58,601 bases of DNA from Pseudomonadota bacterium (GTDB taxonomy: Bacteria > Pseudomonadota > Gammaproteobacteria > Burkholderiales > Chitinibacteraceae): positions 1 through 58,601 of the forward strand of contig JAGTRM010000027.1 of NCBI GenBank assembly GCA_018261735.1, written 5' to 3'. The notes beneath the pieces were generated by a model that saw nothing but the letters and a program-made list of their open reading frames with translations, was not told the origin of the DNA and did no database searches. Below, piece by piece: positions 1-7,335 of this stretch. How positions within the stretch are numbered: position 1 is the stretch's first letter; every line of letters starts with the position of its first letter. Position numbers and translations under genes: made by a program.

Positions 1-68
1 GCCAACGCGACCAGGACAATGCAGAGCAGCAATACGATGCGGAAAGGACGATTGTGACGCCAGTCCAT
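1..68 (-). CDS. N-terminus of an unidentified membrane protein (partial)
   Basis: Reading the minus strand from an ATG at 68 gives 22 codons that run off the left edge. The peptide starts MDWRHNRPFRIV and continues into an uninterrupted hydrophobic stretch, which is a typical N-terminal membrane anchor or signal sequence after a short basic head. It diverges from the plus-strand solute-binding protein genes. Too little is visible to name a family. The start choice rests on the ATG and the membrane-anchor pattern. Confidence 0.5.
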   Translation of the reverse strand, partial: MDWRHNRPFRIVLLLCIVLVAL

Positions 69-378
69 GCTTACCGTTGAGTGGAATCCGAATCCGACGA
101 TTATGCGCAGGTTGACCGAAAAATCAAAGCAGTTGCTTATCTCGCCATAAGCAGGACGGTCAGCCACCCCGGAATGAACGTCCTGATCCAGGCACGGCAA
201 CGCTTTTTAAAAACGCGCAGCGATCATTCGGCATCTATTATGATTACTGCAAACATGAAAGAGACGCCGAGAGCTTTTACCTGAGGCCAGCCCAGGTTTT
301 GAACAAAGGCCTTTGATCGAAATAGGCGCGCAGGCCGCACCCATCAGGAAGCCACCTCCACTCGGGAAGAGTAATTGG
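69..378. other. non-coding stretch between divergent genes
   Basis: About 310 bases separate the leftward partial gene from the solute-binding protein at 379. A 67-codon frame starting GTG at 81 has no ribosome-binding site and no recognisable composition, so I do not call it. I see no convincing promoter, hairpin or repeat here. Confidence 0.5.
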
Positions 379-1164
379 ATGTACGCAACACGATACTGGC
401 CCTTGTTATCGCTGCTGGCCTGCCTCGCTCCATGGGCTCAGGCTGATGACAAAGTGCGCCTCTGCCAGGATGAAATTGAAGAAACACCTTGGCGAACGCA
501 CGACAACAAAGGCTTGAACATCATCATGCTCCGGATGGTGGGGAAGCGAACCGGGCTGGAATTCCTGGTTGAAAACCTGTCCTGGAAGCGCTGCCTGCTG
601 ATGGTGCAGGAAGGCGTAATGGATGGAGCCATTGCCGCATCCTATCGCGAAGAACGGCGCCAGACCGGAGCCTACCCGGCCACGCCGGCCGGCCACATTC
701 CGGATCGCCAGCGCCGCATGTCAGGCGAAGCCTACTTCTTTTACACCTTGAAAAATGCTTCTTTTGCCTGGGACGGCAGCACGATCTCAGGCGCGAAGCT
801 CCCGATTGCAGTACAAATGGGGTACAGCGCCGTTGAACGTCTAAAGGAAAAAGGCGCGCGCGTGGATGACCGCGAACGCAAACCGGAAAACCTGCTGCGC
901 AAAGTTCTGACAGGGCTGGATTCCGCTGCCGTCCTGGCTCAGGGCGAAGGCGACAAGTTACTGCACGATCCCCGTTTTTCCGGGAGAATCACCAAATTAC
1001 CCATCCCTTTTTTCCAGACTGATGGCTATCTTTTGCTTTCGCATTCGTTTGTGGCACGCAACCCGCAACTCGCGGAGAATATCTGGGACAATATCGCAGC
1101 CGTACGAACCTCTGCGGCTTACCGCAGGAAATTGATTGAGCAAGGCCAGCCTGTCTCCGACTGA
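379..1164 (+). CDS. periplasmic solute-binding protein, family 3-like
   Basis: A 261-residue protein with an N-terminal signal peptide: basic MYATR, a hydrophobic core, and cleavage after AQA. The mature part begins VRLCQDE...PWR and contains SWKRCLLMVQEGVMDGAIAAS, a pattern of the small amino-acid-type periplasmic binding proteins (SBP_bac_3) fused to no other domain. I chose the ATG at 379 because the longer frame from TTG at 313 puts 22 residues ahead of the signal peptide. It lies 26 bases upstream of a clear paralogue and there is no permease or ATPase gene nearby. It could therefore be a stand-alone sensor or scavenging protein. The ligand is unknown. Confidence 0.7.
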   Translation: MYATRYWPLLSLLACLAPWAQADDKVRLCQDEIEETPWRTHDNKGLNIIMLRMVGKRTGLEFLVENLSWKRCLLMVQEGVMDGAIAASYREERRQTGAYPATPAGHIPDRQRRMSGEAYFFYTLKNASFAWDGSTISGAKLPIAVQMGYSAVERLKEKGARVDDRERKPENLLRKVLTGLDSAAVLAQGEGDKLLHDPRFSGRITKLPIPFFQTDGYLLLSHSFVARNPQLAENIWDNIAAVRTSAAYRRKLIEQGQPVSD

Positions 1165-1190
1165 ACACCACCACACCCACTGGATGCGCC

Positions 1191-1964
1191 ATGAAAGCAC
1201 TCATGCTGATTATGCTGCTTTGGCTAAGTCCGGCGCTTGCAAGCAAACCGGTGCAGCTATGCCAGGATAACGTGGACGTTTATCCGTGGCGCATGGCAAC
1301 CGGAAACGGTTTGCACAACATCATGCTCGCGCAGGTTGCCCAACGCATCCATCTCACCGTTGAAACACAATCCATTCCCTGGAACCGCTGCCTGGACATG
1401 GTTCGGAATGGCCAGATCGATGGCGCCATTGCGGCTTCATTTGCGCGGGAACACCTGGCCTTCGGCGCTTACCCGCTCATCGCGAACAAAAGACCGGACA
1501 AATACCGGCGCATGTCCGACGAGAGCTACGCCTTGTATATTCTGGACGGCAATCCGGAGGCAGTTCATTGGGATGGCAATGCCCTGCTGCTCCCCACGGG
1601 AAAACCCGTGGCGATCCAGCACGGGTCCAGCGCAGCGCCGCTGTTGCGCTATATGACAGTCGAACTGGACGAAGGCGACAGCAAACCCGAATTCATCCTG
1701 CACAAAGTACTGTCGCGCAATGCAGCCGCTGCGGTACTGAATACCCTGGACGGCACCTACCTGCTCAAAAACCCCGTTTTTTCGGGGAAATTCACCCGCC
1801 TGGACCCGCCGCTTTCATCCCGGGAAGCCTATCTGCTGTTTTCACGGCGCTTCACCCAAGAGCGGCCGGGACTGGCCGATCGCATCTGGGATGAAATTGC
1901 CAAAGTTCGGGAATCCGCCGATTACCAGGCCCGGCTATTCAAGATGCTGTATAGCCCGCAATAG
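1191..1964 (+). CDS. periplasmic solute-binding protein, family 3-like (paralogue)
   Basis: A 257-residue protein with a short signal peptide (MKALMLIMLLWLSPALAS). It shares the whole architecture of the gene just upstream: VQLCQDN...YPWR, IPWNRCLDMV, DGAIAAS, YRRMSDESY and a C-terminal IWDEIAKVRESADYQ segment. Two conserved cysteines (in QLCQD and NRCLDM) occur in both copies and could form a disulphide. The pair is a tandem duplication, probably one operon (26-base gap). No ABC permease or nucleotide-binding gene follows; the next gene is convergent. The ligand cannot be read from the sequence. Confidence 0.7.
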   Translation: MKALMLIMLLWLSPALASKPVQLCQDNVDVYPWRMATGNGLHNIMLAQVAQRIHLTVETQSIPWNRCLDMVRNGQIDGAIAASFAREHLAFGAYPLIANKRPDKYRRMSDESYALYILDGNPEAVHWDGNALLLPTGKPVAIQHGSSAAPLLRYMTVELDEGDSKPEFILHKVLSRNAAAAVLNTLDGTYLLKNPVFSGKFTRLDPPLSSREAYLLFSRRFTQERPGLADRIWDEIAKVRESADYQARLFKMLYSPQ

Positions 1965-1967
1965 CCC

Positions 1968-2837
1968 TCAGTCCAGTCGACCCGCCCTGTCCCGGGCGAA
2001 CTGCCATGCCACCCGTCCGCTGCGCGCGCCGCGCATGCGCGACCACTGCAGCGCTTCGTGCCGTACCGTTTCATCCCAACGGACAAATCCAAGCTTGGCG
2101 AGCCAAATCTGCGCAGCGGCGAGGTAGGCATCCTGATCCATTGCATAAAAGGTCAGCCACAACCCGAAGCGTTCCGACAGCGCCATTTTTTCTTCCACCG
2201 CATCGGCAAAATGGACTTCTTCGCCCACGTGCCGGGTCGCGGCATTCTCGCTGAAATATTCCGGCACCAGATGGCGGCGGTTGGAGGTCGCGTAGATCAG
2301 CACATTGGAAGAACTGGCGGCGATCGAGCCGTCGAGCACCGTTTTCAATGCCTGATAGCCGTGATCACCCTCTTCGAACGAGAGGTCGTCGCAGAAAATG
2401 ATGAAACGCTCCGGACGGTTGTAGACCAGTTCGATGATGTCCGGCAGATCCACAAGGTGGACCTTTTCCACCTCGATCAGACGCAAGTCCTGATCTCGGA
2501 ACGCCTGCCAGACCGCCTTGATCAGCGACGATTTGCCGGTACCGCGTGCGCCCGTCAACAGCACGTTGTTGGCGCTGCGCCCCGCGACAAATTGACGGGT
2601 ATTTTCGAACAACTGCTGCTTTTGCTGATCGACTGCCGCCAGATCGTCAAGCCCGATCCGGTGCGGATGCGCGACCGCCTGCAGGTAGCCATGTCCGTTG
2701 GCGCTGCGCCAGCGGAACGCCTGCGCGGTCCAGTCAATGGCAGGCGGCACATCGGGCAGCCAGTGGTTGAGCCGGGTGAGCAACTCATCGAAACGGGCGA
2801 TAAACGGGTCTTTGTTGTCCATAACATCCTGATTCAT
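1968..2837 (-). CDS. DUF815-family AAA ATPase
   Basis: A cytoplasmic P-loop ATPase of about 289 residues. A Walker A motif GARGTGKSS is followed by a hydrophobic strand ending FCDDLSFEEGD (Walker B region), then VLDGSIAASSSNVLIYATSNRRHL (sensor-1-like region). This series is characteristic of the DUF815/YjeFN-independent ATPase family found next to nudix hydrolase genes in many proteobacteria. The molecular role of the family is unknown. ATGs at 2852, 2837 and 2822 are all possible starts. I chose 2837 because it has GGAA seven bases upstream, but 2822 also has an AGGA. It converges with the solute-binding proteins with only 3 bases between stops. Confidence 0.75.
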   Translation of the reverse strand: MNQDVMDNKDPFIARFDELLTRLNHWLPDVPPAIDWTAQAFRWRSANGHGYLQAVAHPHRIGLDDLAAVDQQKQQLFENTRQFVAGRSANNVLLTGARGTGKSSLIKAVWQAFRDQDLRLIEVEKVHLVDLPDIIELVYNRPERFIIFCDDLSFEEGDHGYQALKTVLDGSIAASSSNVLIYATSNRRHLVPEYFSENAATRHVGEEVHFADAVEEKMALSERFGLWLTFYAMDQDAYLAAAQIWLAKLGFVRWDETVRHEALQWSRMRGARSGRVAWQFARDRAGRLD

Positions 2838-2853
2838 TTTCAATTCCGGCATT

Positions 2854-2882
2854 TTGACAAAGGCAGAAGCGACGGCTAGAGT
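2854..2882 (+). promoter_or_regulatory. sigma-70 promoter for the 52-residue gene
   Basis: TTGACA at 2854-2859 is a perfect -35 box. It is followed after exactly 17 bases by TAGAGT at 2877-2882, a 4-of-6 match to the -10 consensus. It points rightward toward the small gene at 2994 and overlaps the possible N-terminal codons of the divergent ATPase. Confidence 0.6.
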
Positions 2883-2993
2883 GGTTTTGTGTGCTCCCGG
2901 CAACCGGGCTGCACGCTTTTCAGCGGGAAGCGATGCCTTCCGCAATGAAAAAGCACTGTTGCACAAGTGAACCCTTCAACGATGAGAGGACCT

Positions 2994-3152
2994 ATGGCGA
3001 TCGACTTCATGGAAGGCTTAGCGAGTACGGTGAACGATGTGTTCAATCCCCTATTCGACCTGGCCAGGCGGCTTGCCGCTGCGGTATCCAGTATATTCCA
3101 ACGACTCCCCGAACACAGCGCGGCTCAAGAACACAAAGAGCCTTTCCGCTAG
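2994..3152 (+). CDS. small protein, 52 residues, unknown function
   Basis: The protein starts MAIDFMEGLASTV and has an amphipathic middle (FNPLFDLARRLAAAVSSIF) and a charged tail ending EHKEPFR. Support for a real gene: AGAGG five bases before the ATG, a perfect -35 with a plausible -10 at 2854-2882, and a strong hairpin terminator from 3175. No transmembrane segment is long enough to be certain; the central helix could lie on a membrane surface. I do not recognise the family. It sits immediately downstream (in the opposite orientation) of nifQ, so a nitrogen-fixation link is possible but only positional. Confidence 0.55.
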   Translation: MAIDFMEGLASTVNDVFNPLFDLARRLAAAVSSIFQRLPEHSAAQEHKEPFR

Positions 3153-3174
3153 CGCCCCAACCCCAAATTGATAA

Positions 3175-3206
3175 AAAGCCCGCACATTGGCGCGGGCTTT
3201 GTCTTT
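3175..3206. terminator. bidirectional rho-independent terminator
   Basis: A 9-bp perfect stem (3175-3183 with 3192-3200, AAAGCCCGC/GCGGGCTTT) has an 8-base loop. It is followed by GTCTTTT on the plus strand and TTTATC on the minus strand. It lies between the convergent small gene and nifQ and can end both. Confidence 0.8.
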
Positions 3207-3225
3207 TCTGCGAGTCACGATCAGT

Positions 3226-3819
3226 TCAGGTTTCAGGACCAAAACATGCGCCAAAATCCTTGCATGCTTCGCACGACGGCGCACGGCAGACGTAGATGCC
3301 ATCCTCTTCACAGAGCTGTTTGTAGAGAAACTTCTTCCACTTCATGTCGCGACTATTCAGAGCAGCAAGTTGCGGGAAATTGCGGGTGAACAGCTCGGAG
3401 AGCTCACCACGGTGGTTCAAGCCCAGATCCTGCCAGAGGTGATCCTGGCCGATGCAAGCAGTGGCCACTATCACGGCGAGGTCATATTCGCTCTCGTCCA
3501 ACCCGGCGCGGTAGCGCAGCAGCAAGTTCAGCAGGTCCGGGTGTTCTGGCAGGAACTCGGCGGCCTTCCAGTTCTCGGGCAGCAGGAAAGTCAGCCCGGG
3601 GAAATGGCGCTCGGTCATGACTTTCAGGCGAGCTTCGCCCAGACCGAAATCGGGCGGCAGCACGCTGCGGCCCAGCGACTGGCTGGTGATGATGGTCGCC
3701 AGCAGGTGATCGTTGGCGTAACCGCTGGCATGGGCCATGAGTTCCGAATAACGCAGCACTTTGTACACCTGGCGCCAGGCGGCGAGTGATTCCTTGTTGA
3801 GGGCAACAGGCAGGTTCAT
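3226..3819 (-). CDS. nifQ: NifQ, molybdenum donor for FeMo-cofactor synthesis
   Basis: A protein of 197 residues. The C-terminus carries the NifQ cysteine signature C-x4-C-x2-C-x5-C (CRAPSCEACKDFGAC), which in this family binds an Fe-S/Mo cluster. The body (LLRYRAGLDESEYDLAVIVATA) also fits NifQ. In the family NifQ passes molybdenum to NifEN/NifH during FeMo-co assembly. I chose the ATG at 3819 because a near-perfect AAGGAGGG lies just upstream; a longer frame reaching 3870 overlaps the preceding gene and lacks such a site. It is the last gene of nifB-fdxN-nifQ, 40 bases after fdxN, and ends at a bidirectional terminator. Confidence 0.92.
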   Translation of the reverse strand: MNLPVALNKESLAAWRQVYKVLRYSELMAHASGYANDHLLATIITSQSLGRSVLPPDFGLGEARLKVMTERHFPGLTFLLPENWKAAEFLPEHPDLLNLLLRYRAGLDESEYDLAVIVATACIGQDHLWQDLGLNHRGELSELFTRNFPQLAALNSRDMKWKKFLYKQLCEEDGIYVCRAPSCEACKDFGACFGPET

Positions 3820-3859
3820 GATATTCCCTCCTTCTGGCCAAGTCATGAAAACAGTTCGC

Positions 3860-4102
3860 TCAGCGGGCACTCATCGATGAAAGCGAACCAGGCGGATTCA
3901 CCGGCTCACCCCATTCGTTCTCGATTGCACCTTCCACCGGGCAGATGCTGCTGCATTGCGGGTCGGGAAAATCACCCGCACATTCGGTGCAATGCTGCGG
4001 ATCGATCATGAACAGGCCTTCCACGTGGGCGATGGCCTGATTCGGGCAGACCGTCAGGCAGGCCCAGCATGAAATACAGCGATCGGTGATTGCATAAGCC
4101 AT
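3860..4102 (-). CDS. fdxN: FdxN-type 2[4Fe-4S] ferredoxin
   Basis: An 80-residue ferredoxin. The first cluster motif is CISCWACLTVCP (C-x2-C-x2-C-x3-C). The second is the widened C-x2-C-x8-C-x3-C (CTEC...CSSICP) typical of nif-associated ferredoxins. In A. vinelandii FdxN sits after nifB and supplies electrons or clusters for NifB-cofactor synthesis; the same role is inferred here. The ATG at 4102 lies 4 bases beyond the nifB stop, so translation is probably coupled. A longer frame in the same phase reaches back inside nifB and is not the gene. Confidence 0.9.
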   Translation of the reverse strand: MAYAITDRCISCWACLTVCPNQAIAHVEGLFMIDPQHCTECAGDFPDPQCSSICPVEGAIENEWGEPVNPPGSLSSMSAR

Positions 4103-4106
4103 GGTT

Positions 4107-5489
4107 TTACGCCCGGTTTTCCAGTAATGCCGCCATCTGGGCATGCAGTTTTTGTGCCACCGCCAGCACGGCCGGTTCGATGGCCGCGAACGCATGTTCC
4201 ACCACCGGCTGGATGCCGGCGCGCTCGAGCTTCTGCCAGGGCTCATAGCCGATACGCACGGCCAGAACCGCGGCGCAGTCGGACAAACCCTGCACCAGTT
4301 TGGGCAGCGCATTGTCATCGTCGCCACAATCGCTGGGTCCCTGGCAATAGACGGCGGTGCGGCGCAAGGCGACGAGCTTCACGCTCTGGCCATCACTCTC
4401 GTAAATGCGGAATGCCTCGGCATGGCCGAAATGCTGGTCGATGCGCAGGCCATCGCCGGTGGCCACGGCGATCTTCCATTTGGCGCCCGACCCCGATTTC
4501 AGTGCCGCCTGTACTGCGGCATGGCGCGCGGCAATGGCCTGCGCATCGAGCGCCTTGCCGGCCAGTGCCTCGCGGCCGAATTCGGCGCCGCGATCCTCGC
4601 CGAGCATGCCGACTGCATCGGCACGGCACTGATGGCAATGGCCCATCTGCGGCAGGTGTTCGCCGCAGCGTTCGCGCATCGCCTCAAGCTCGGCTTCGTC
4701 CGGCCCGCGCTGGCCGGCCAGACCGAAATGCGTGCCGTGGCTGGCATCCGAAATCAGCGGCATCACGTTATGGATAGCCACGCCGAATTCGGCGGCCTTG
4801 CGGCTGATCTTCGGCAACTCGTCGTCGTTGACGCCGGGGATATAGACCGAGTTGATCTTGACCAGCATGCCGCGCGAAGTCAGCGCCTCGACCGCGCGCC
4901 ACTGTTCGCGGACCAGGATTTGCGCGGCCTCCAGACCTTTCCAGCGCTTGTGTTCCCAGAACACCCACGGATAGATGCGCGCACCGATTTCCGGATCGAG
5001 CGTATTGATCGTCAGCGTGACGTGTTCGATACCCAGCTCGACCACTTCATCGGCATGCGCCGCCACATTCAAACCATTGCTCGACAGGCACAGACGCAAT
5101 ACCGGCAAAGCCTTTTTGACCGCTTTCAGCGTGGCGACCGTGCGTGGCCAATTGGCAAACGCATCGCCGGGACCGGCGATGCCGACCACCGACAATTGCG
5201 GAATCGCATCGGCCACCGCCAGCACCTTGTAGGCTGCTTCTTCCGGGCTGAGCACTTCGGAAACCACGCCGGGGCGCGATTCATTGCTGCAATCGTATTT
5301 GCGGTTGCAGTAGTTGCACTGGATATTGCAGGCCGGGGCGACGGGCAAATGGATGCGCGCGAATTTGTGATGCGCATCCTTCGAGTAGCAGGGATGATCC
5401 GCCACGCGCGGATCATGGCATTCCTGGCTGCCGGTGCTGCCACTGCCACAGGAAGACGGTGCGGGAAAGGAAAGGATTTGCGCGGTCAC
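4107..5489 (-). CDS. nifB: NifB, radical-SAM FeMo-cofactor biosynthesis protein
   Basis: A 460-residue radical SAM enzyme that makes NifB-co, the 8Fe core of the nitrogenase cofactor, from Fe-S clusters. The radical SAM triad C-x3-C-x2-C is at about residues 54-61 (CNIQCNYC), preceded by the NifB N-terminal cysteines and followed by ESRPGV. An ADAVG...CHQCRADA segment follows the TIM-barrel part. About residues 335-450 form the fused NifX/NafY-like carrier domain (KIAVATGDGLRIDQHFGHA). The start is GTG with GGGAG eight bases upstream. A -24/-12 promoter lies 35 bases before the start and two NifA sites lie further upstream. First gene of nifB-fdxN-nifQ. Confidence 0.96.
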   Translation of the reverse strand: MTAQILSFPAPSSCGSGSTGSQECHDPRVADHPCYSKDAHHKFARIHLPVAPACNIQCNYCNRKYDCSNESRPGVVSEVLSPEEAAYKVLAVADAIPQLSVVGIAGPGDAFANWPRTVATLKAVKKALPVLRLCLSSNGLNVAAHADEVVELGIEHVTLTINTLDPEIGARIYPWVFWEHKRWKGLEAAQILVREQWRAVEALTSRGMLVKINSVYIPGVNDDELPKISRKAAEFGVAIHNVMPLISDASHGTHFGLAGQRGPDEAELEAMRERCGEHLPQMGHCHQCRADAVGMLGEDRGAEFGREALAGKALDAQAIAARHAAVQAALKSGSGAKWKIAVATGDGLRIDQHFGHAEAFRIYESDGQSVKLVALRRTAVYCQGPSDCGDDDNALPKLVQGLSDCAAVLAVRIGYEPWQKLERAGIQPVVEHAFAAIEPAVLAVAQKLHAQMAALLENRA

Positions 5490-5523
5490 GATGGAACTCC
5501 CATTGTCGTTTTATCTTGCAGAC

Positions 5524-5539
5524 TGCAAGCCGCGTGCCA
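5524..5539 (-). promoter_or_regulatory. sigma-54 (-24/-12) promoter of nifB
   Basis: On the minus strand the bases read TGGCACG-CGGC-TTGCA, which matches the RpoN consensus TGGCACG-N4-TTGC at every fixed position. It is 35 bases upstream of the nifB GTG, in the right direction, with activator sites about 100 and 190 bases further upstream. Expression is therefore expected to need RpoN and NifA. Confidence 0.92.
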
Positions 5540-5549
5540 GCGCACCAGC

Positions 5550-5578
5550 AAAAAAAAATCCCGCTGAATCAGCGGGAT
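5550..5578 (-). terminator. rho-independent terminator after nifLA
   Basis: On the minus strand ATCCCGCT, a 5-base loop and AGCGGGAT (5558-5578) lead into a run of nine T (5558-5550). It follows nifA and lies just upstream of the nifB promoter. It would stop nifLA transcripts and make nifB depend on its own sigma-54 promoter. Confidence 0.85.
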
Positions 5579-5631
5579 AAGAGGAGGAGTCCTCATGAAG
5601 AAAATCAGTATTGCAACAAGCGGGGCCGGTT

Positions 5632-5647
5632 TGTCGGGGTTGTGACA
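5632..5647 (-). promoter_or_regulatory. NifA upstream activator site 1 (nifB)
   Basis: TGT-N10-ACA, the NifA binding consensus, centred about 102 bases upstream of the nifB -24 box, a usual distance for NifA. The motif is short enough to occur by chance, so the call depends on the sigma-54 promoter beside it. Confidence 0.7.
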
Positions 5648-5719
5648 GATCTATCAAACCCCCGGCAATACGTAGCGAGCGATCGTCAGCCGGGGAAGCT
5701 CGGAGCACAGGAACCGCAA

Positions 5720-5735
5720 TGTATGTGGGAATACA
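5720..5735 (-). promoter_or_regulatory. NifA upstream activator site 2 (nifB)
   Basis: A second TGT-N10-ACA (TGTATGTGGGAATACA), 88 bases from the first and about 190 bases upstream of the nifB -24 box. It lies between the end of nifA (5788) and site 1. Paired sites are common at strongly NifA-dependent promoters. Confidence 0.6.
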
Positions 5736-5787
5736 TGAGGATTCCGAGCACCGCGCGACCCCGGATCACGGTCGCGCAGTAGTATTG

Positions 5788-7335
5788 CTACAGGTGGCGC
5801 ATCGGGATATCCAGCGTCTGCACCCTGTAGGCAATCTGCCGCGGCGTCATGTTCAACAGCCGCGCGGCCTTGGCCTGCACCCAGCCGGCCTGCTCCAGCG
5901 CGGCAACGACACGGTCGCGCTCGGACAGGTTCGGGTCGTCAAGATCAACCGCCGCCGGGCGCAGCGCGGCCGGGGTATCGGAAAGACCGCACAGCTGCAA
6001 CAGCTCGCGGTCGATCTGGCCCGATTCGCTCATCACCGCGGCACGCTCCAGGCAGTTTTGCAGTTCGCGCACATTGCCCGGCCAGTGATGTGCCAGCAGC
6101 ACGCGCACCCCGCTTTCAACCAGTTCCAGCTCTCGGCCCTGATCGCGGCCGACGCGCGCCAGCAGATGGCGGGCGATTTCCGGCACGTCCTCCAGACGCT
6201 CGCGCAGCGCCGGCACGTAGATCGGCATCACATTCAGGCGGTAATACAGATCCTCGCGAAAACCGCCGTCTTCCACCGCGCCTTCCAGATCGCGGTGCGT
6301 GGCAGCGATCACGCGCACATTCACTTTCAGGGTGCGGCTGCCGCCGACGCGCTCCAGCTCGCCTTCCTGCAGGATGCGCAGCAACTTGGCCTGGAACGCG
6401 GCCGAGACCTCGCCGATTTCATCGAGGAACAGCGTACCGCCATCGGCCTGCTCGAAGCGGCCCTTGCGCTGGGTCACCGCGCCGGTAAAAGCGCCCTTCT
6501 CGTGGCCGAACAACTCGGATTCGAGCAGGTTTTCCGGCAGCGCGGCACAGTTCATTTTGACGAACGGTCCGCCCGCACGCGGCGAGTTGAAGTGGATTGC
6601 ATTGGCGATCAATTCCTTGCCAGTGCCGGTTTCGCCGCGCACCAATACCGTGGTGTTCCATTTGGCCACCTGGCGGATCTGGTCGAAAATGCGCTTCATG
6701 TCACGGCTGTGCCCAACAATATTGTCGAAACCGAACTCGCGCTTGACCGTGCGGCGCAGCGTGTCGCGCTCGTCGGTCAGCTCGCGCTTTTCGCGCGCCA
6801 CCTGCCAGGCAAGTCGCACACTCTGCCCGATCAGGTTGGCGACCATCTCGATCAGCTGAGTGTACTGGTCCAGCCCCTCCGGCGTTTCCGGCTGGGCGGC
6901 CAGCACGCCGGCGATTTCATCGCCGACCTTGATCGGCACCGCGATGAAAGGCCGCTCTTCGTTGAACATGCCCAGACGATCGAGAAAACGGTCGTCATCG
7001 GCAATGCGCGGAATCGAGATCACCCGCCCGCCGGCCAGTACGGCGCCGGTCAATCCTTCGCCAATTTCGTAGCGCACAATCGGCAGCGGGCCGCGGATAC
7101 CCTGCACGGCACTGACCACCGCGCCGTCTTCACCCGGCTCGGCAAGACTGACCACGCTGTGGTGGATATCTGCCTCGCGGTCGAGGATATGCAGCACTTC
7201 GCGCAGCGTTTCCTGCAGGTTGAGCGAGCGCGACAGCACCTGGCTGACGCCATAAACCGTGGCCAGCGCAGCCTCCAGCCGATCGATCGCGGCGAGGTCA
7301 ACGGCCGGAATACCTGGGTAGAAGGGATCATCCAT
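5788..7335 (-). CDS. nifA: NifA, sigma-54-dependent activator of nitrogen fixation genes
   Basis: A protein of 515 residues. An N-terminal GAF domain (about 20-170) is followed by an AAA+ domain with Walker A GETGTGKE (about 234) and the sigma-54 contact loop GAFTGA (about 281). A Fis-type helix-turn-helix at the C-terminus contains QAKAARLLNMTPRQIAYRVQ. The linker has one cysteine (LLQLCGL) and lacks the C-x4-C of oxygen-sensing alphaproteobacterial NifA, so this is the NifL-controlled type. The ATG at 7335 overlaps the nifL stop by 8 bases (ATGGATGA), which implies translational coupling. A longer in-frame extension inside nifL is rejected. Probable targets in this window are the nifB and rnf promoters. 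Confidence 0.95.
   Translation of the reverse strand: MDDPFYPGIPAVDLAAIDRLEAALATVYGVSQVLSRSLNLQETLREVLHILDREADIHHSVVSLAEPGEDGAVVSAVQGIRGPLPIVRYEIGEGLTGAVLAGGRVISIPRIADDDRFLDRLGMFNEERPFIAVPIKVGDEIAGVLAAQPETPEGLDQYTQLIEMVANLIGQSVRLAWQVAREKRELTDERDTLRRTVKREFGFDNIVGHSRDMKRIFDQIRQVAKWNTTVLVRGETGTGKELIANAIHFNSPRAGGPFVKMNCAALPENLLESELFGHEKGAFTGAVTQRKGRFEQADGGTLFLDEIGEVSAAFQAKLLRILQEGELERVGGSRTLKVNVRVIAATHRDLEGAVEDGGFREDLYYRLNVMPIYVPALRERLEDVPEIARHLLARVGRDQGRELELVESGVRVLLAHHWPGNVRELQNCLERAAVMSESGQIDRELLQLCGLSDTPAALRPAAVDLDDPNLSERDRVVAALEQAGWVQAKAARLLNMTPRQIAYRVQTLDIPMRHL

Noticed and set aside
81..284. 67-codon frame at the left edge
   Set aside because: GTG start without ribosome-binding site, no hydrophobic or domain pattern, no neighbouring signals.
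5595..5645. 16-codon plus-strand frame (MKKISIATS...) with GAGGAGG upstream
   Set aside because: It overlaps the NifA site and nifB upstream region, has no terminator or partner, and the purine-rich stretch may simply be part of the control region. Too short to support alone.
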